Part shown: in pieces, positions 1 to 7,967 of the stretch | How the letters are laid out: every line of letters starts with the position of its first letter | Position numbering within the stretch: the first letter of the stretch is position 1 | NCBI GenBank assembly: GCA_963715675.1 | Contig: OY970265.1 | Location: 2,170,001 to 2,234,000, forward strand | Source of the DNA: DASVWZ01 sp963715675 | GTDB taxonomy: Bacteria; Acidobacteriota; Terriglobia; Terriglobales; Acidobacteriaceae | Reading direction: 5' to 3' | DNA length: 64,000 nucleotides | Program-made: the position numbers and the translations under genes | The notes under the pieces: generated by a model | Databases searched by the model: none | Told to the model about the DNA's origin: nothing | What the model saw: the letters and a program-made list of their open reading frames with translations, nothing else

Positions 1-1
1 G

Positions 2-106
2 CTTCCGTTCGAAGTGACGTCGATTCTGGTGCTGATTGCGATCATGGGCGCCGTGGTATTGGCGGCGCGGCCCGACTCACCGTCGCAAACCAAGAGGGAG
101 AACTGA
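2..106 (+). CDS. nuoJ: NADH-quinone oxidoreductase subunit J, C-terminal fragment
   Basis: Only the last 34 codons are in the window; the gene begins upstream. The visible peptide is one hydrophobic helix (VTSILVLIAIMGAVVLAAR) followed by a short polar tail ending in KREN. That fits the C-terminal end of NuoJ, a membrane subunit of complex I. The identification rests mainly on position: the TGA stop overlaps the ATG of nuoK (TGATG), and J-K-L-M-N is the standard nuo order. The strand and frame are certain; the name is inferred from context. Confidence 0.85.
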   Translation, partial: LPFEVTSILVLIAIMGAVVLAARPDSPSQTKREN

Positions 107-408
107 TGGTACCGCTATCCTTTTACCTGATCCTGAGCGGCATCTTGTTTGCGTGCGGCGTAACCGGATTCCTGATCAAGCGCAACATCATCACGATTTT
201 CATGTCGATTGAGCTGATGCTCAACGGAGTAAACTTGTCATTCGTGGCCTTCGCCGCCCAATGGCATGCGCTCAGCGGACAGGTGTTTGTGTTCTTCGTC
301 ATGGTGGTAGCAGCGGCCGAGGCCGCAGTCGGGCTGGCCATCATCATCGCGGTATACCGCACGCGGGAAACTTTGAATGTCGATCAGGTGGACCTGCTCA
401 AACTATGA
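106..408 (+). CDS. nuoK: NADH-quinone oxidoreductase subunit K
   Basis: A 100-residue, three-helix membrane subunit of complex I, full length for NuoK. It belongs to the proton-translocating arm that couples NADH oxidation to quinone reduction. The two buried glutamates known to matter in the family are present at E36 (in SIELMLNGVNLSF) and E72 (in AAAEAAVGL). The ATG overlaps the stop of nuoJ and the stop overlaps the ATG of nuoL, so translation is probably coupled along the operon. Confidence 0.97.
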   Translation: MVPLSFYLILSGILFACGVTGFLIKRNIITIFMSIELMLNGVNLSFVAFAAQWHALSGQVFVFFVMVVAAAEAAVGLAIIIAVYRTRETLNVDQVDLLKL

Positions 409-2432
409 CGCCCAACCTGCATCTTTGGCTCATTCCGATTCTGCCGCTGATTGGCGCTGCCATCAATGGCTTGTTCGGGAAGCACTTTTCGCGGCAGACG
501 GTCACCGCCGTGGCCTGGACTTTCTGCGGCGGGGCGTTCGCGATGGCGCTTTGGGTCGTCTATCAGTCGTCTGCCTTGATCAGCGGGCCCTACCTGGAAA
601 TGTTGGGGCATTGGATTCGCATTAGCGGCTTCCAGGCGGATTTTGCTTTCTATCTCGACCGTCTTTCCCTCGTGATGCTGCTGGTCGTCACCGGGGTCGG
701 ATTCCTCATCCACATCTATGCCGCCGGCTACATGTGGGAGGAGGGCGGATTCTACCGCTTCTTCAGCTACCTGAACCTGTTCATGTTTTTCATGCTGACG
801 CTGATTCTGGCCGACAATTACCTGGTGATGTTTATCGGGTGGGAGGGCGTGGGCCTGGCATCGTATCTGCTGATTGGTTTCTGGTTTACCAAAGATTCGG
901 CGGCGGCCGCGGGCAAAAAAGCGTTCATCGTAAACCGCATCGGCGACTTCGGATTTTTGATCGCGCTGTTTTTGCTGATTAAGCATTTTGGGACACTGAA
1001 CTTCGAGCAACTGGCGGCGAGCATTTCGACGAGGGGAATGGAAACCGCCGGCACCGGCCTGCTCACTTCCATTGGCGTATTGCTAATGGTCGGGGCGTGC
1101 GGCAAGTCGGCCCAGATCCCCTTATACGTCTGGCTGCCGGACGCGATGGAAGGCCCAACGCCGGTTTCCGCGCTGATTCACGCCGCCACCATGGTGACCG
1201 CCGGGGTTTACATGGTGGCGCGTTCGCATTTCATCTTTGACCGGGCGCCGTCGGCGCTGCTGGTGGTAGCGATCATCGGAACGCTGACCGCTCTGTTCGC
1301 GGCGACGATTGGAATTACGCAAACCGACATCAAGAAAGTTCTCGCCTACTCCACGGTTTCGCAGCTGGGATACATGTTCATGGCTTGCGGCGTAGCCGCA
1401 TATTCCGCCGGCATTTTCCATTTGATGACGCACGCCTTTTTCAAAGGTCTGCTGTTCCTGGCGGCAGGTTCGGTGATTCACTCCGTCGGCGGCGAGCAGG
1501 ATATGCGCAAGATGGGTGGGTTGCGCACCAAAATTCCATGGACGTTCTGGACGATGACGATGGCAACTTTCGCCATCGCGGGAATTCCGCCGCTGGCAGG
1601 CTTTTTCAGCAAGGACGAAATTCTCTGGCAGGCATATTCCAGCCCCTATGGAAGCTGGGTGTACTGGCTGATCGGCGTCACTACGGCGTTTATCACTTCG
1701 TTCTACATGTTCCGGCTGTGGTTCATGACGTTCTTTGGCGAATACAGGGGAGAGGCGGAGGCTGGTCACCAGCATCGGCACGATGACCATTCGGGCCACA
1801 ATTCGCGGGCGGGGGCACCCGCGCCACATGGCCATAACGGGATTCACGAAAGCCCGAAGGTGATGCTGATTCCGCTGGTGGTTCTGGCGGTACTTTCGGT
1901 GGTTGGCGGATGGGTGGGCATTCACAAGAATTTCGAGAACTTTCTCTCTCCGGTGTTTCATGCGGGCGTGACGTCTTACTCCCTCGGCACTGCTGCCGAA
2001 GCGGTTCAGCCGGCCGAACCACCACAGGAGGAAGGCGGCCCTGAAACGTTGTTGATGGGCGTTTCGATCGCAGCCGCGCTGGCGGGGTTATTTTTTGCGT
2101 GGCTTCTTTACTACCGCCGCCCCCAACTCCCGGCGCGGATTGCGAAAACTCTGGGGAGCCTGTATTTCGCCGTGCTCAATAAGTACTACGTGGATGAGTT
2201 GTATGCCGCAGTGTTGGTGAAGCCGCTGGTGGATGGCTCGACGAAAGTCCTGTGGCACGGGATCGACCGGGACGTGATTGACGCAACTCTGGATAACAGC
2301 GCTGATGGCGCGCGTGACGTTTCCGATGCGATCCGCCACATGCAATCCGGCAACATTCGTTCCTATGCGGGCTGGGTGGCGGCGGGAGCGGCGGTGGTGA
2401 TCGGATACATGATCTGGATGGGCACACGATGA
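405..2432 (+). CDS. nuoL: NADH-quinone oxidoreductase subunit L
   Basis: The largest antiporter-like subunit of the complex I membrane arm, 675 residues. The start is the ATG at 405, which overlaps the nuoK stop in an ATGA; the reading frame is open further upstream but that part lies inside nuoK. Family hallmarks are present: GWEGVGLASYLLIGFW with the key glutamate near residue 147, and GKSAQIPLYVWLPDAMEGPT with the helix-7 lysine, then HAATMVTAGVY. It is longer than the E. coli protein (613), partly because of a histidine-rich hydrophilic loop at about residues 454-485 (HQHRHDDHSGH, then PHGHNGIH). The C-terminal lateral helix and final anchor helix are present. Confidence 0.97.
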   Translation: MTPNLHLWLIPILPLIGAAINGLFGKHFSRQTVTAVAWTFCGGAFAMALWVVYQSSALISGPYLEMLGHWIRISGFQADFAFYLDRLSLVMLLVVTGVGFLIHIYAAGYMWEEGGFYRFFSYLNLFMFFMLTLILADNYLVMFIGWEGVGLASYLLIGFWFTKDSAAAAGKKAFIVNRIGDFGFLIALFLLIKHFGTLNFEQLAASISTRGMETAGTGLLTSIGVLLMVGACGKSAQIPLYVWLPDAMEGPTPVSALIHAATMVTAGVYMVARSHFIFDRAPSALLVVAIIGTLTALFAATIGITQTDIKKVLAYSTVSQLGYMFMACGVAAYSAGIFHLMTHAFFKGLLFLAAGSVIHSVGGEQDMRKMGGLRTKIPWTFWTMTMATFAIAGIPPLAGFFSKDEILWQAYSSPYGSWVYWLIGVTTAFITSFYMFRLWFMTFFGEYRGEAEAGHQHRHDDHSGHNSRAGAPAPHGHNGIHESPKVMLIPLVVLAVLSVVGGWVGIHKNFENFLSPVFHAGVTSYSLGTAAEAVQPAEPPQEEGGPETLLMGVSIAAALAGLFFAWLLYYRRPQLPARIAKTLGSLYFAVLNKYYVDELYAAVLVKPLVDGSTKVLWHGIDRDVIDATLDNSADGARDVSDAIRHMQSGNIRSYAGWVAAGAAVVIGYMIWMGTR

Positions 2433-3943
2433 GTTCTGGGCTGGACAACTCGATCCTCACGCTGGTGACGTTCGTTCCGCTGGCGGGGGCGCTGCTGCTT
2501 CTGGTTTTGCCGAGGCGTGACCGTGATATTCGTATTTTCTCGCTGGTCATCGCGCTGCTCGATTTCGTTTTGTCCCTTCATTTGCCGGTGCACTTTCATC
2601 GCGCCGTGAGCGGCTTTCAGTACGAGATCGACCGGCCGTGGATCCCCAATCCGAACATCCACTACCACATGGCCGTGGACGGCATTTCCATGTGGTTGAT
2701 CGTACTCACCACTTTCCTGACGCCGCTCTGCGTGCTGATCTCGTGGAAGTCGATCCACGAGCGGGTCAAGGAATTCTTCATCCTGCTTCTGATTCTTGAG
2801 ACGGCGCTGATCGGCGTATTCATGGCGCTCGATCTCTTCCTGTTCTACTTCTTCTGGGAAGCCACGTTGATCCCGATGGCGCTGCTGATCGGCATGTACG
2901 GCCACGGGCGGCGGGTGTACGCGGCGGTGAAGTTCTTCATGTACACGATGATCGCCTCAGTCTTCATGCTGGCGGCGATCTTGTGGCTGTACGCGAAGAC
3001 CGGTAGTTTTGATTTCACCACGATTCAAGCCGCGATTCACAGCGGGCGAGTAGAGAATTTCGCGGCTGCCGCGCCCTGGCTTTTCCTGGGATTCTTCCTG
3101 GCGTTCGCGGTCAAAGTGCCGCTCTTCCCGTTCCACACCTGGCTGCCGGACGCTCACGTGGAGGCGCCGACTGCCGGCTCCGTGCTGCTGGCCGGGGTCT
3201 TGCTGAAGATGGGCACCTACGGCATGTTGCGCTTCAACCTCGGACTGTTTCCGGTGCAATCGCGCAGCAATGCGCCGTGGATCATGGTTCTGGCGCTGAT
3301 TGGTATTGTTTACGGCGCGCTGGTGGCCATGGTGCAGCCCAACATGAAAAAGCTGATCGCATACTCGTCGATCAGCCACCTGGGATTCGTGGTACTGGGA
3401 ATTTTCAGTTTCACCCAGGCCGGACTTGATGGGGCAACGTTTGTGATGCTGGCGCACGGCGTGGCTACCGGTGGATTGTTCATGCTGGCGGGAATTATTT
3501 ATGAACGGCGGCACACCTATGAAATCGCCGACTACGGTGGACTGGCAACGCCCATGCCGATGTACGCGTCCTTCTTTCTTTTTACGGTGCTCGCCTCGGT
3601 CGGGTTACCGCTGCTCAATGGCTTCATCGGTGAATTTCTGGTTCTGAGCGGAGCTTTCCGGGCGCACCCGATTTACGGGATTCTCGCTGCGACCGGCGTG
3701 ATCTGGAGCGCCTGCTATCTGCTCTGGATGTACCAGCGGGTCTTCTTCGGCAAGGTGAGCCATGAAGTGAATCAAACTCTGCCCGACCTGAGCGGACGCG
3801 AACAAGCCACTCTGTGGCCGATTGCAGCCGCTGCGCTGGTGATGGGAGTGGCGCCGCTGATCTGGCTCAATGCGATTGATCCCGCCGTGCAAACCGTTCT
3901 CACGCCGTTCACGCAGTTGGCAAGCAAGGTGGTGGGCCAGTGA
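2429..3943 (+). CDS. nuoM: NADH-quinone oxidoreductase subunit M
   Basis: A 504-residue antiporter-like proton-channel subunit of complex I, normal length for NuoM. Conserved features include FFWEATLIPMALLIG (helix-5 glutamate) and VKVPLFPFHTWLPDAHVEAP (helix-7 lysine), followed by GSVLLAGVLLKMGTYG. There are about 14 predicted membrane helices. It starts at an ATG overlapping the nuoL stop (ATGA), and its own stop overlaps the GTG start of nuoN. Confidence 0.97.
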   Translation: MSSGLDNSILTLVTFVPLAGALLLLVLPRRDRDIRIFSLVIALLDFVLSLHLPVHFHRAVSGFQYEIDRPWIPNPNIHYHMAVDGISMWLIVLTTFLTPLCVLISWKSIHERVKEFFILLLILETALIGVFMALDLFLFYFFWEATLIPMALLIGMYGHGRRVYAAVKFFMYTMIASVFMLAAILWLYAKTGSFDFTTIQAAIHSGRVENFAAAAPWLFLGFFLAFAVKVPLFPFHTWLPDAHVEAPTAGSVLLAGVLLKMGTYGMLRFNLGLFPVQSRSNAPWIMVLALIGIVYGALVAMVQPNMKKLIAYSSISHLGFVVLGIFSFTQAGLDGATFVMLAHGVATGGLFMLAGIIYERRHTYEIADYGGLATPMPMYASFFLFTVLASVGLPLLNGFIGEFLVLSGAFRAHPIYGILAATGVIWSACYLLWMYQRVFFGKVSHEVNQTLPDLSGREQATLWPIAAAALVMGVAPLIWLNAIDPAVQTVLTPFTQLASKVVGQ

Positions 3944-5406
3944 ACCCAATCCCTGTCAGCACCCAGACCTTGCCCCAGGCGGCCGACTACATTCGCATCC
4001 TGCCGGAAATCGTGCTCTCCGTTTTCGGCATGATCATCATGCTGCTCGACCCGGTCATGGACGACCGCAGCAGCCAGAAAACGCTGGGCGGAGTTGCACT
4101 GGTCGGAGCGCTGGCAGCGCTTGCTTCGACGATCTACCAGGCGCAGTTCCCGGGCCTGGCTTTCTGGAACATGGTGCAGGTGGACTCGTTCAGCGTCTTC
4201 TTCCACTTCCTGGTGGCGGCGGTGACGGCGGTTGTCATTCTGACTTCTTTCGAATACATGAGAGTTCAGGAGATTCGCGCAGGCGAATATTACGCACTGC
4301 TATTGTTCGGCGCGGTCGGCATGAGCCTGATGTCGTCGGCGGTGGAACTGGTTCTCATTTTTATTGCCCTGGAAATCTCGTCCATCTCCACGTATGTTCT
4401 GGCGGGATTCCGGCGGCACGCGGCGATCAGCAGCGAATCGTCGGTCAAGTACTTCCTGCTGGGTTCTTTTGCGACTGCGTTTTTCCTTTACGGTGTTGCC
4501 ATGATGTTCGGCGCGACGGGATCGACCAGCATTTCGGCAATCGCCAATATTTTGCGGTCCGGACAGGTTCCGCTGCTCGCCTATGCCGGCGTCGCACTGA
4601 TGTTTGTGGGCCTGGGATTCAAAGTGGCCGCGGCGCCGTTTCACGTTTGGACTCCCGATGTTTACGAGGGAGCACCGGCGCCGGTGGTTGGGTTTATGTC
4701 CACGGCGCCGAAGGCAGCCGTGTTCGCCGTTCTGTTGCGGATCATGTTTGAAGCCCATGCACCGGGGCGGATCGGGCTGATCTGGGTGGTGGCCGCGCTT
4801 TCCATGACGCTAGGCAACGTTGCCGCGCTGGTGCAGGACAATGTGAAGCGACTGCTGGCCTATTCGTCGATTGCTCACGCCGGATATTTACTGGTCGCAT
4901 TTGCCGCGCTGCCCGACAATGGCATCCCGGCGGTGATGTTTTACACGGCTTCCTATGCCGCGATGAACGTGGGAGCGTTCGCCGTGGTCAGCCACTTTGC
5001 CGGCACCGGAGAGCGATATGTGACGCTGGAAGACTACTCGGGGCTGGGTCGGCGTTCTCCGATTCTCTCGGGCGCTCTGACAATTTTTCTGCTGTCTTTG
5101 ATCGGGATTCCCGTAACCGGGGGCTTTTTCGCCAAGTTTTACGTGTTCAGCGCGGCTCTGCAGGCGAATCTGGTTTGGTTGGTGATTATCGGCGTGCTGA
5201 ACAGCGCAATCGGGGCGTATTACTACCTGCGGATCATTGTCGTGATGTACATGAGGGAACCGCAGGTCGATGCGCCGACTACGCCGATCCCGATGGGATT
5301 GGGAGCAGCCCTCGCCATCAGCCTGGCGGCTACGATCTACCTCGGTGTGCTGCCGGGACGAGTTCTCGACTACGCCTCCCGATCGGTAGGCGCATTGCTG
5401 CGCTAG
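3940..5406 (+). CDS. nuoN: NADH-quinone oxidoreductase subunit N
   Basis: A 488-residue proton-channel subunit of complex I and the last gene of the nuo operon. Diagnostic stretches are LEISSISTYVLAGFRR and KVAAAPFHVWTPDVYEGAPA with the channel lysine, then STAPKAAVF. The start is a GTG in a GTGA overlap with the nuoM stop. No nuo gene follows; the next gene is a small pilin 270 bp away with its own ribosome binding site, so the operon very likely ends here. No obvious T-tailed terminator hairpin was seen directly after the stop. Confidence 0.97.
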   Translation: MNPIPVSTQTLPQAADYIRILPEIVLSVFGMIIMLLDPVMDDRSSQKTLGGVALVGALAALASTIYQAQFPGLAFWNMVQVDSFSVFFHFLVAAVTAVVILTSFEYMRVQEIRAGEYYALLLFGAVGMSLMSSAVELVLIFIALEISSISTYVLAGFRRHAAISSESSVKYFLLGSFATAFFLYGVAMMFGATGSTSISAIANILRSGQVPLLAYAGVALMFVGLGFKVAAAPFHVWTPDVYEGAPAPVVGFMSTAPKAAVFAVLLRIMFEAHAPGRIGLIWVVAALSMTLGNVAALVQDNVKRLLAYSSIAHAGYLLVAFAALPDNGIPAVMFYTASYAAMNVGAFAVVSHFAGTGERYVTLEDYSGLGRRSPILSGALTIFLLSLIGIPVTGGFFAKFYVFSAALQANLVWLVIIGVLNSAIGAYYYLRIIVVMYMREPQVDAPTTPIPMGLGAALAISLAATIYLGVLPGRVLDYASRSVGALLR

Positions 5407-5617
5407 AGGGAATTCAGAAAGCGGCTGTCCCCACGACAAAGTCTGGCACAGCAACGGATCGATCTTGGACCACCGACGCAGAGCCGTCAAGCGTGCAGGA
5501 GGGTCCACGCGATGTATGCTTGCTGATCCGCTCACTGACCCGCTCCACGGATGCGGGTCCCAACGGGCATGGCGGACGAAGGAGTGAACCTGTAGGCACC
5601 CGACAGGAAATTTGGGT

Positions 5618-5646
5618 TTGACAAGTGAGGCCCGGCACCTCATGAT
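5618..5646 (+). promoter_or_regulatory. Candidate sigma70-type promoter for the first Flp pilin
   Basis: A perfect TTGACA at 5618-5623 is followed after exactly 17 bases by CATGAT at 5641-5646, which matches TATAAT at four of six positions. It lies 31 bp before the pilin ATG. This is a motif reading only; no transcript evidence is available. Confidence 0.4.
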
Positions 5647-5676
5647 GGGGCCACGCCATCGAATAGCGGAGGAAAT

Positions 5677-5844
5677 ATGGGTGAGTTGATTCACCGGTTC
5701 TGGTCGGACGAACAGGGGCAGGATATCGCGGAGTACGCGGTGATGTTGGCGGTGATCCTGGTTCTGGTGGTCGGAACCATACGGCTGATCGGGAGCAACG
5801 CCAACAACGCTTTCTCTTCGGTGGCTAGCTCCATCTCCCAGTAG
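5677..5844 (+). CDS. Flp-type (type IVb) pilin, orphan copy 1
   Basis: A 55-residue protein with the layout of a Flp/Tad pilin: a short charged leader, then G-QDIAEYAVMLAV and a single hydrophobic helix. Glutamate and tyrosine fall at +5 and +6 after the glycine (SDEQG / QDIAEY), as expected for prepilin peptidase cleavage and pilin assembly. The start is supported by GGAGGAAAT directly before the ATG. No tad/cpa assembly genes are in the window, so the secretion machinery must be elsewhere. A close relative of the same length lies at 18344-18511. Its role (adhesion, surface filament) is inferred from the family. Confidence 0.9.
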   Translation: MGELIHRFWSDEQGQDIAEYAVMLAVILVLVVGTIRLIGSNANNAFSSVASSISQ

Positions 5845-6171
5845 CGGCGACCCTCTGCCGCGTCGTTTGGCAATTGTGATGCTGATTGGCCGGGTTGGCA
5901 GTCGTGCCCGAGCCCGCCAGATGGACTTTCGGCTGGGCTATTTCTTCAAGATTGCCTGCTCGTACTCAAGCGACGGCCGCCAGGCAAGCTGATTCCCCCC
6001 GTTCTCGACGCTTCCCCTTATATACAGCCGTCACTATGGCAATTCACACATCTTTAACCTGAAGGTCATACTCCTGACACGCAAGTTTTCTAACCTGCTG
6101 TCTCCACTGGCCAAAAAAGAGGTTTCTTGTAGACCTTCGGGTGAGTTGGCCGGAGGATGGAGGAGGATGGT
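5845..6171. other. 327-bp intergenic region without a recognised gene
   Basis: It lies between the first pilin and the phosphoesterase gene. No convincing ORF, RNA gene or repeat was found. The 3' half is lower in G+C (TATATAC at about 6020, then several TTTAAC/TTTTCT stretches) and probably carries the promoter of the downstream gene, but no clear -35/-10 pair could be chosen. The last 20 bp contain the strong ribosome binding site GGAGGAGGA of the phosphoesterase. Confidence 0.5.
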
Positions 6172-7803
6172 ATGTTCGACCAGATTCGCGCATTGGCTGC
6201 CCCCAGGAAGATGCTGGCTCTCGCGACCGCATTGACCACCGCCCTGGGACCGTGTGTTTCTCCCGCATTTGCCGCTTCAAACCCCACGCCGGGTTCCGTC
6301 AGGACGGCGACGCCCATCAAGCACCTGGTGGTGATTTTCCAGGAGAACGTTTCGTTTGATCACTACTTCGGGACCTACCCAGTTGCCCAGAATTCAAGCG
6401 GCGAGCCCCAGTTCCATGCCAGGCAGGGCACGCCGACGGTAAACGGACTGACCAACGCGCTATTGAACAATAACCCCAACCTGAACCCGGCAAATGGCAC
6501 GGGAGCCACCAACCCATTCCGACTGGACCGCACCCAGGCAGTGACCAACGATCAAAACCACGATTACACAGCCGAGCAGCAAGCCTTCGATATGGGGGCG
6601 ATGGATTTATTCCCCTACTATGCCGGCACAGCTGGTCCCCCCCCGTCGGGAGGCGGAGTGGTCGACACGAACGGTCTGAACCTGGGCTACTTCGACGGGA
6701 ACACGGTCACGGCTCTTTGGAACTATGCTCAGCACTTCGCCATGAACGACAATTCCTTCAGCACGACGTTCGGCCCCTCTACCCCGGGCGTGATCAACCT
6801 GATGTCCGGCCAGACCAACGGCATCGCAAACTCAATCAATGGAACGGGCGGAGAAGTGAACGGCGGCGACAATTCACTGACCGTGATCGGCGATCCTGAC
6901 CCGCTCAATGACGTCTGCTCGAATTCCACCGGGAACCAGGTCCAAATGGCCAGCAAGAACATCGGCGATCTGCTGAACACCGCCGGCGTCAGTTGGGGCT
7001 CCTTCATGGGCGGCTTCGACCTGACCATCAAGAACTCCAATGGCACCACGGGCTGCCAGAGAAGTTCCACCGGCCTCGCCGGAACCACAAACGACTACAT
7101 TCCGCACCACGCCTTTGCCAATTACTGGGCATCGACCGCAAATCCCAACCACACGCGTCCGAAATCCGTTTCGGAAATCGGTCACGACGGTCCCGCCAAC
7201 CACAACTACGATATTTTGGATTTCTTTGATGCCGTCAAGAAAGGCAACTTCCCGGCCGTGAGCTTCCTGAAGGCCGTCGGTATCCAGGACGGCCACGCCG
7301 GTTACTCTGATCCCCTCGACGAACAGACTTTCGTCGTTGATACCCTCAACTTCCTGCAAAAGCAAGATGCGTGGAAGGAAACCGCAGTGGTCATTTTGTA
7401 CGATGACTCTGACGGCTGGTACGATCACCAGATGGGTCCAGTCGTGAACCAGTCGACCGGTCCGGCGGACGCCCTCACGGGCCCCAGCGCGTGCGGGACC
7501 GCTTCCAACTCTCTCCCGGGCGTTGATTCCGGGAATGCCCACGCGCTGGGCCGCTGCGGTTACGGCCCGCGCCAACCACTGTTGGTGATCTCACCTTACG
7601 CGCTGGAAAACTCCGTGGACCACACCGTGACCGATCAGACCTCGGTGATTCGATTCATCGAAGACAACTGGTTGGGCGGTCAACGCATCGGTCAGGGCTC
7701 GTTCGACTCGATTGCCAGCTCCATCGCGCAGATGTTTGACTTCAAACACAGAAGAGACAACGGAATTCTCTTCTTGAATCCGAACACCGGAGAACCCAAG
7801 TAA
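6172..7803 (+). CDS. Exported phosphoesterase, phospholipase C / acid phosphatase family
   Basis: A 543-residue protein of the alkaline-phosphatase superfamily phosphoesterase family (the phospholipase C / AcpA group), which hydrolyses phosphate esters or phospholipids outside the cytoplasm. The start at 6172 is preceded by GGAGGAGGATGGT. An N-terminal export signal (basic segment, hydrophobic ALATALTTALG, then PAFAAS as a likely cleavage site) precedes the family opening IKHLVVIFQENVSFDHYFG, where metal-binding and nucleophile-region residues lie. Further family motifs are VVILYDDSDGWYDHQMGP near the middle of the C-terminal half and GPRQPLLVISPYALENSVDH. The substrate cannot be read from sequence. 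A copper oxidase gene follows 164 bp later. Confidence 0.88.
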   Translation: MFDQIRALAAPRKMLALATALTTALGPCVSPAFAASNPTPGSVRTATPIKHLVVIFQENVSFDHYFGTYPVAQNSSGEPQFHARQGTPTVNGLTNALLNNNPNLNPANGTGATNPFRLDRTQAVTNDQNHDYTAEQQAFDMGAMDLFPYYAGTAGPPPSGGGVVDTNGLNLGYFDGNTVTALWNYAQHFAMNDNSFSTTFGPSTPGVINLMSGQTNGIANSINGTGGEVNGGDNSLTVIGDPDPLNDVCSNSTGNQVQMASKNIGDLLNTAGVSWGSFMGGFDLTIKNSNGTTGCQRSSTGLAGTTNDYIPHHAFANYWASTANPNHTRPKSVSEIGHDGPANHNYDILDFFDAVKKGNFPAVSFLKAVGIQDGHAGYSDPLDEQTFVVDTLNFLQKQDAWKETAVVILYDDSDGWYDHQMGPVVNQSTGPADALTGPSACGTASNSLPGVDSGNAHALGRCGYGPRQPLLVISPYALENSVDHTVTDQTSVIRFIEDNWLGGQRIGQGSFDSIASSIAQMFDFKHRRDNGILFLNPNTGEPK

Positions 7804-7873
7804 GCGGGTTGAATGGAAGAATCGCCGGTTGGGTTCATTCCACGCCGACGAGATTCAGGAACTGGACGGAGCA

Positions 7874-7913
7874 ACGACAGGCATGCGAGACTGCTTCCTC
7901 GCATGCCTGTCGT
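7874..7913. repeat. Perfect 16-bp inverted repeat (stem-loop)
   Basis: ACGACAGGCATGCGAG at 7874-7889 is the exact reverse complement of 7898-7913, with an 8-base loop between. It sits 70 bp after the phosphoesterase stop and 54 bp before the multicopper oxidase start. No T-tract follows, so it is not a textbook intrinsic terminator; it could be a terminator, an attenuator or an mRNA-stabilising hairpin. Confidence 0.8.
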
Positions 7914-7967
7914 GCTGCAAACGGATACAATTCTGGCCTCGGTCGCCATCCCCGGAGGGAATAGTCA

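Noticed and set aside
5440..5560. GACGCAGAGCC-like phrase resembling a c-di-GMP (GEMM) riboswitch upstream of the first pilin
   Set aside because: Only the single block GACGCAGAGCC fits, with one mismatch. The paired GGG/AAACC elements before it are absent, so the fold cannot form as required.
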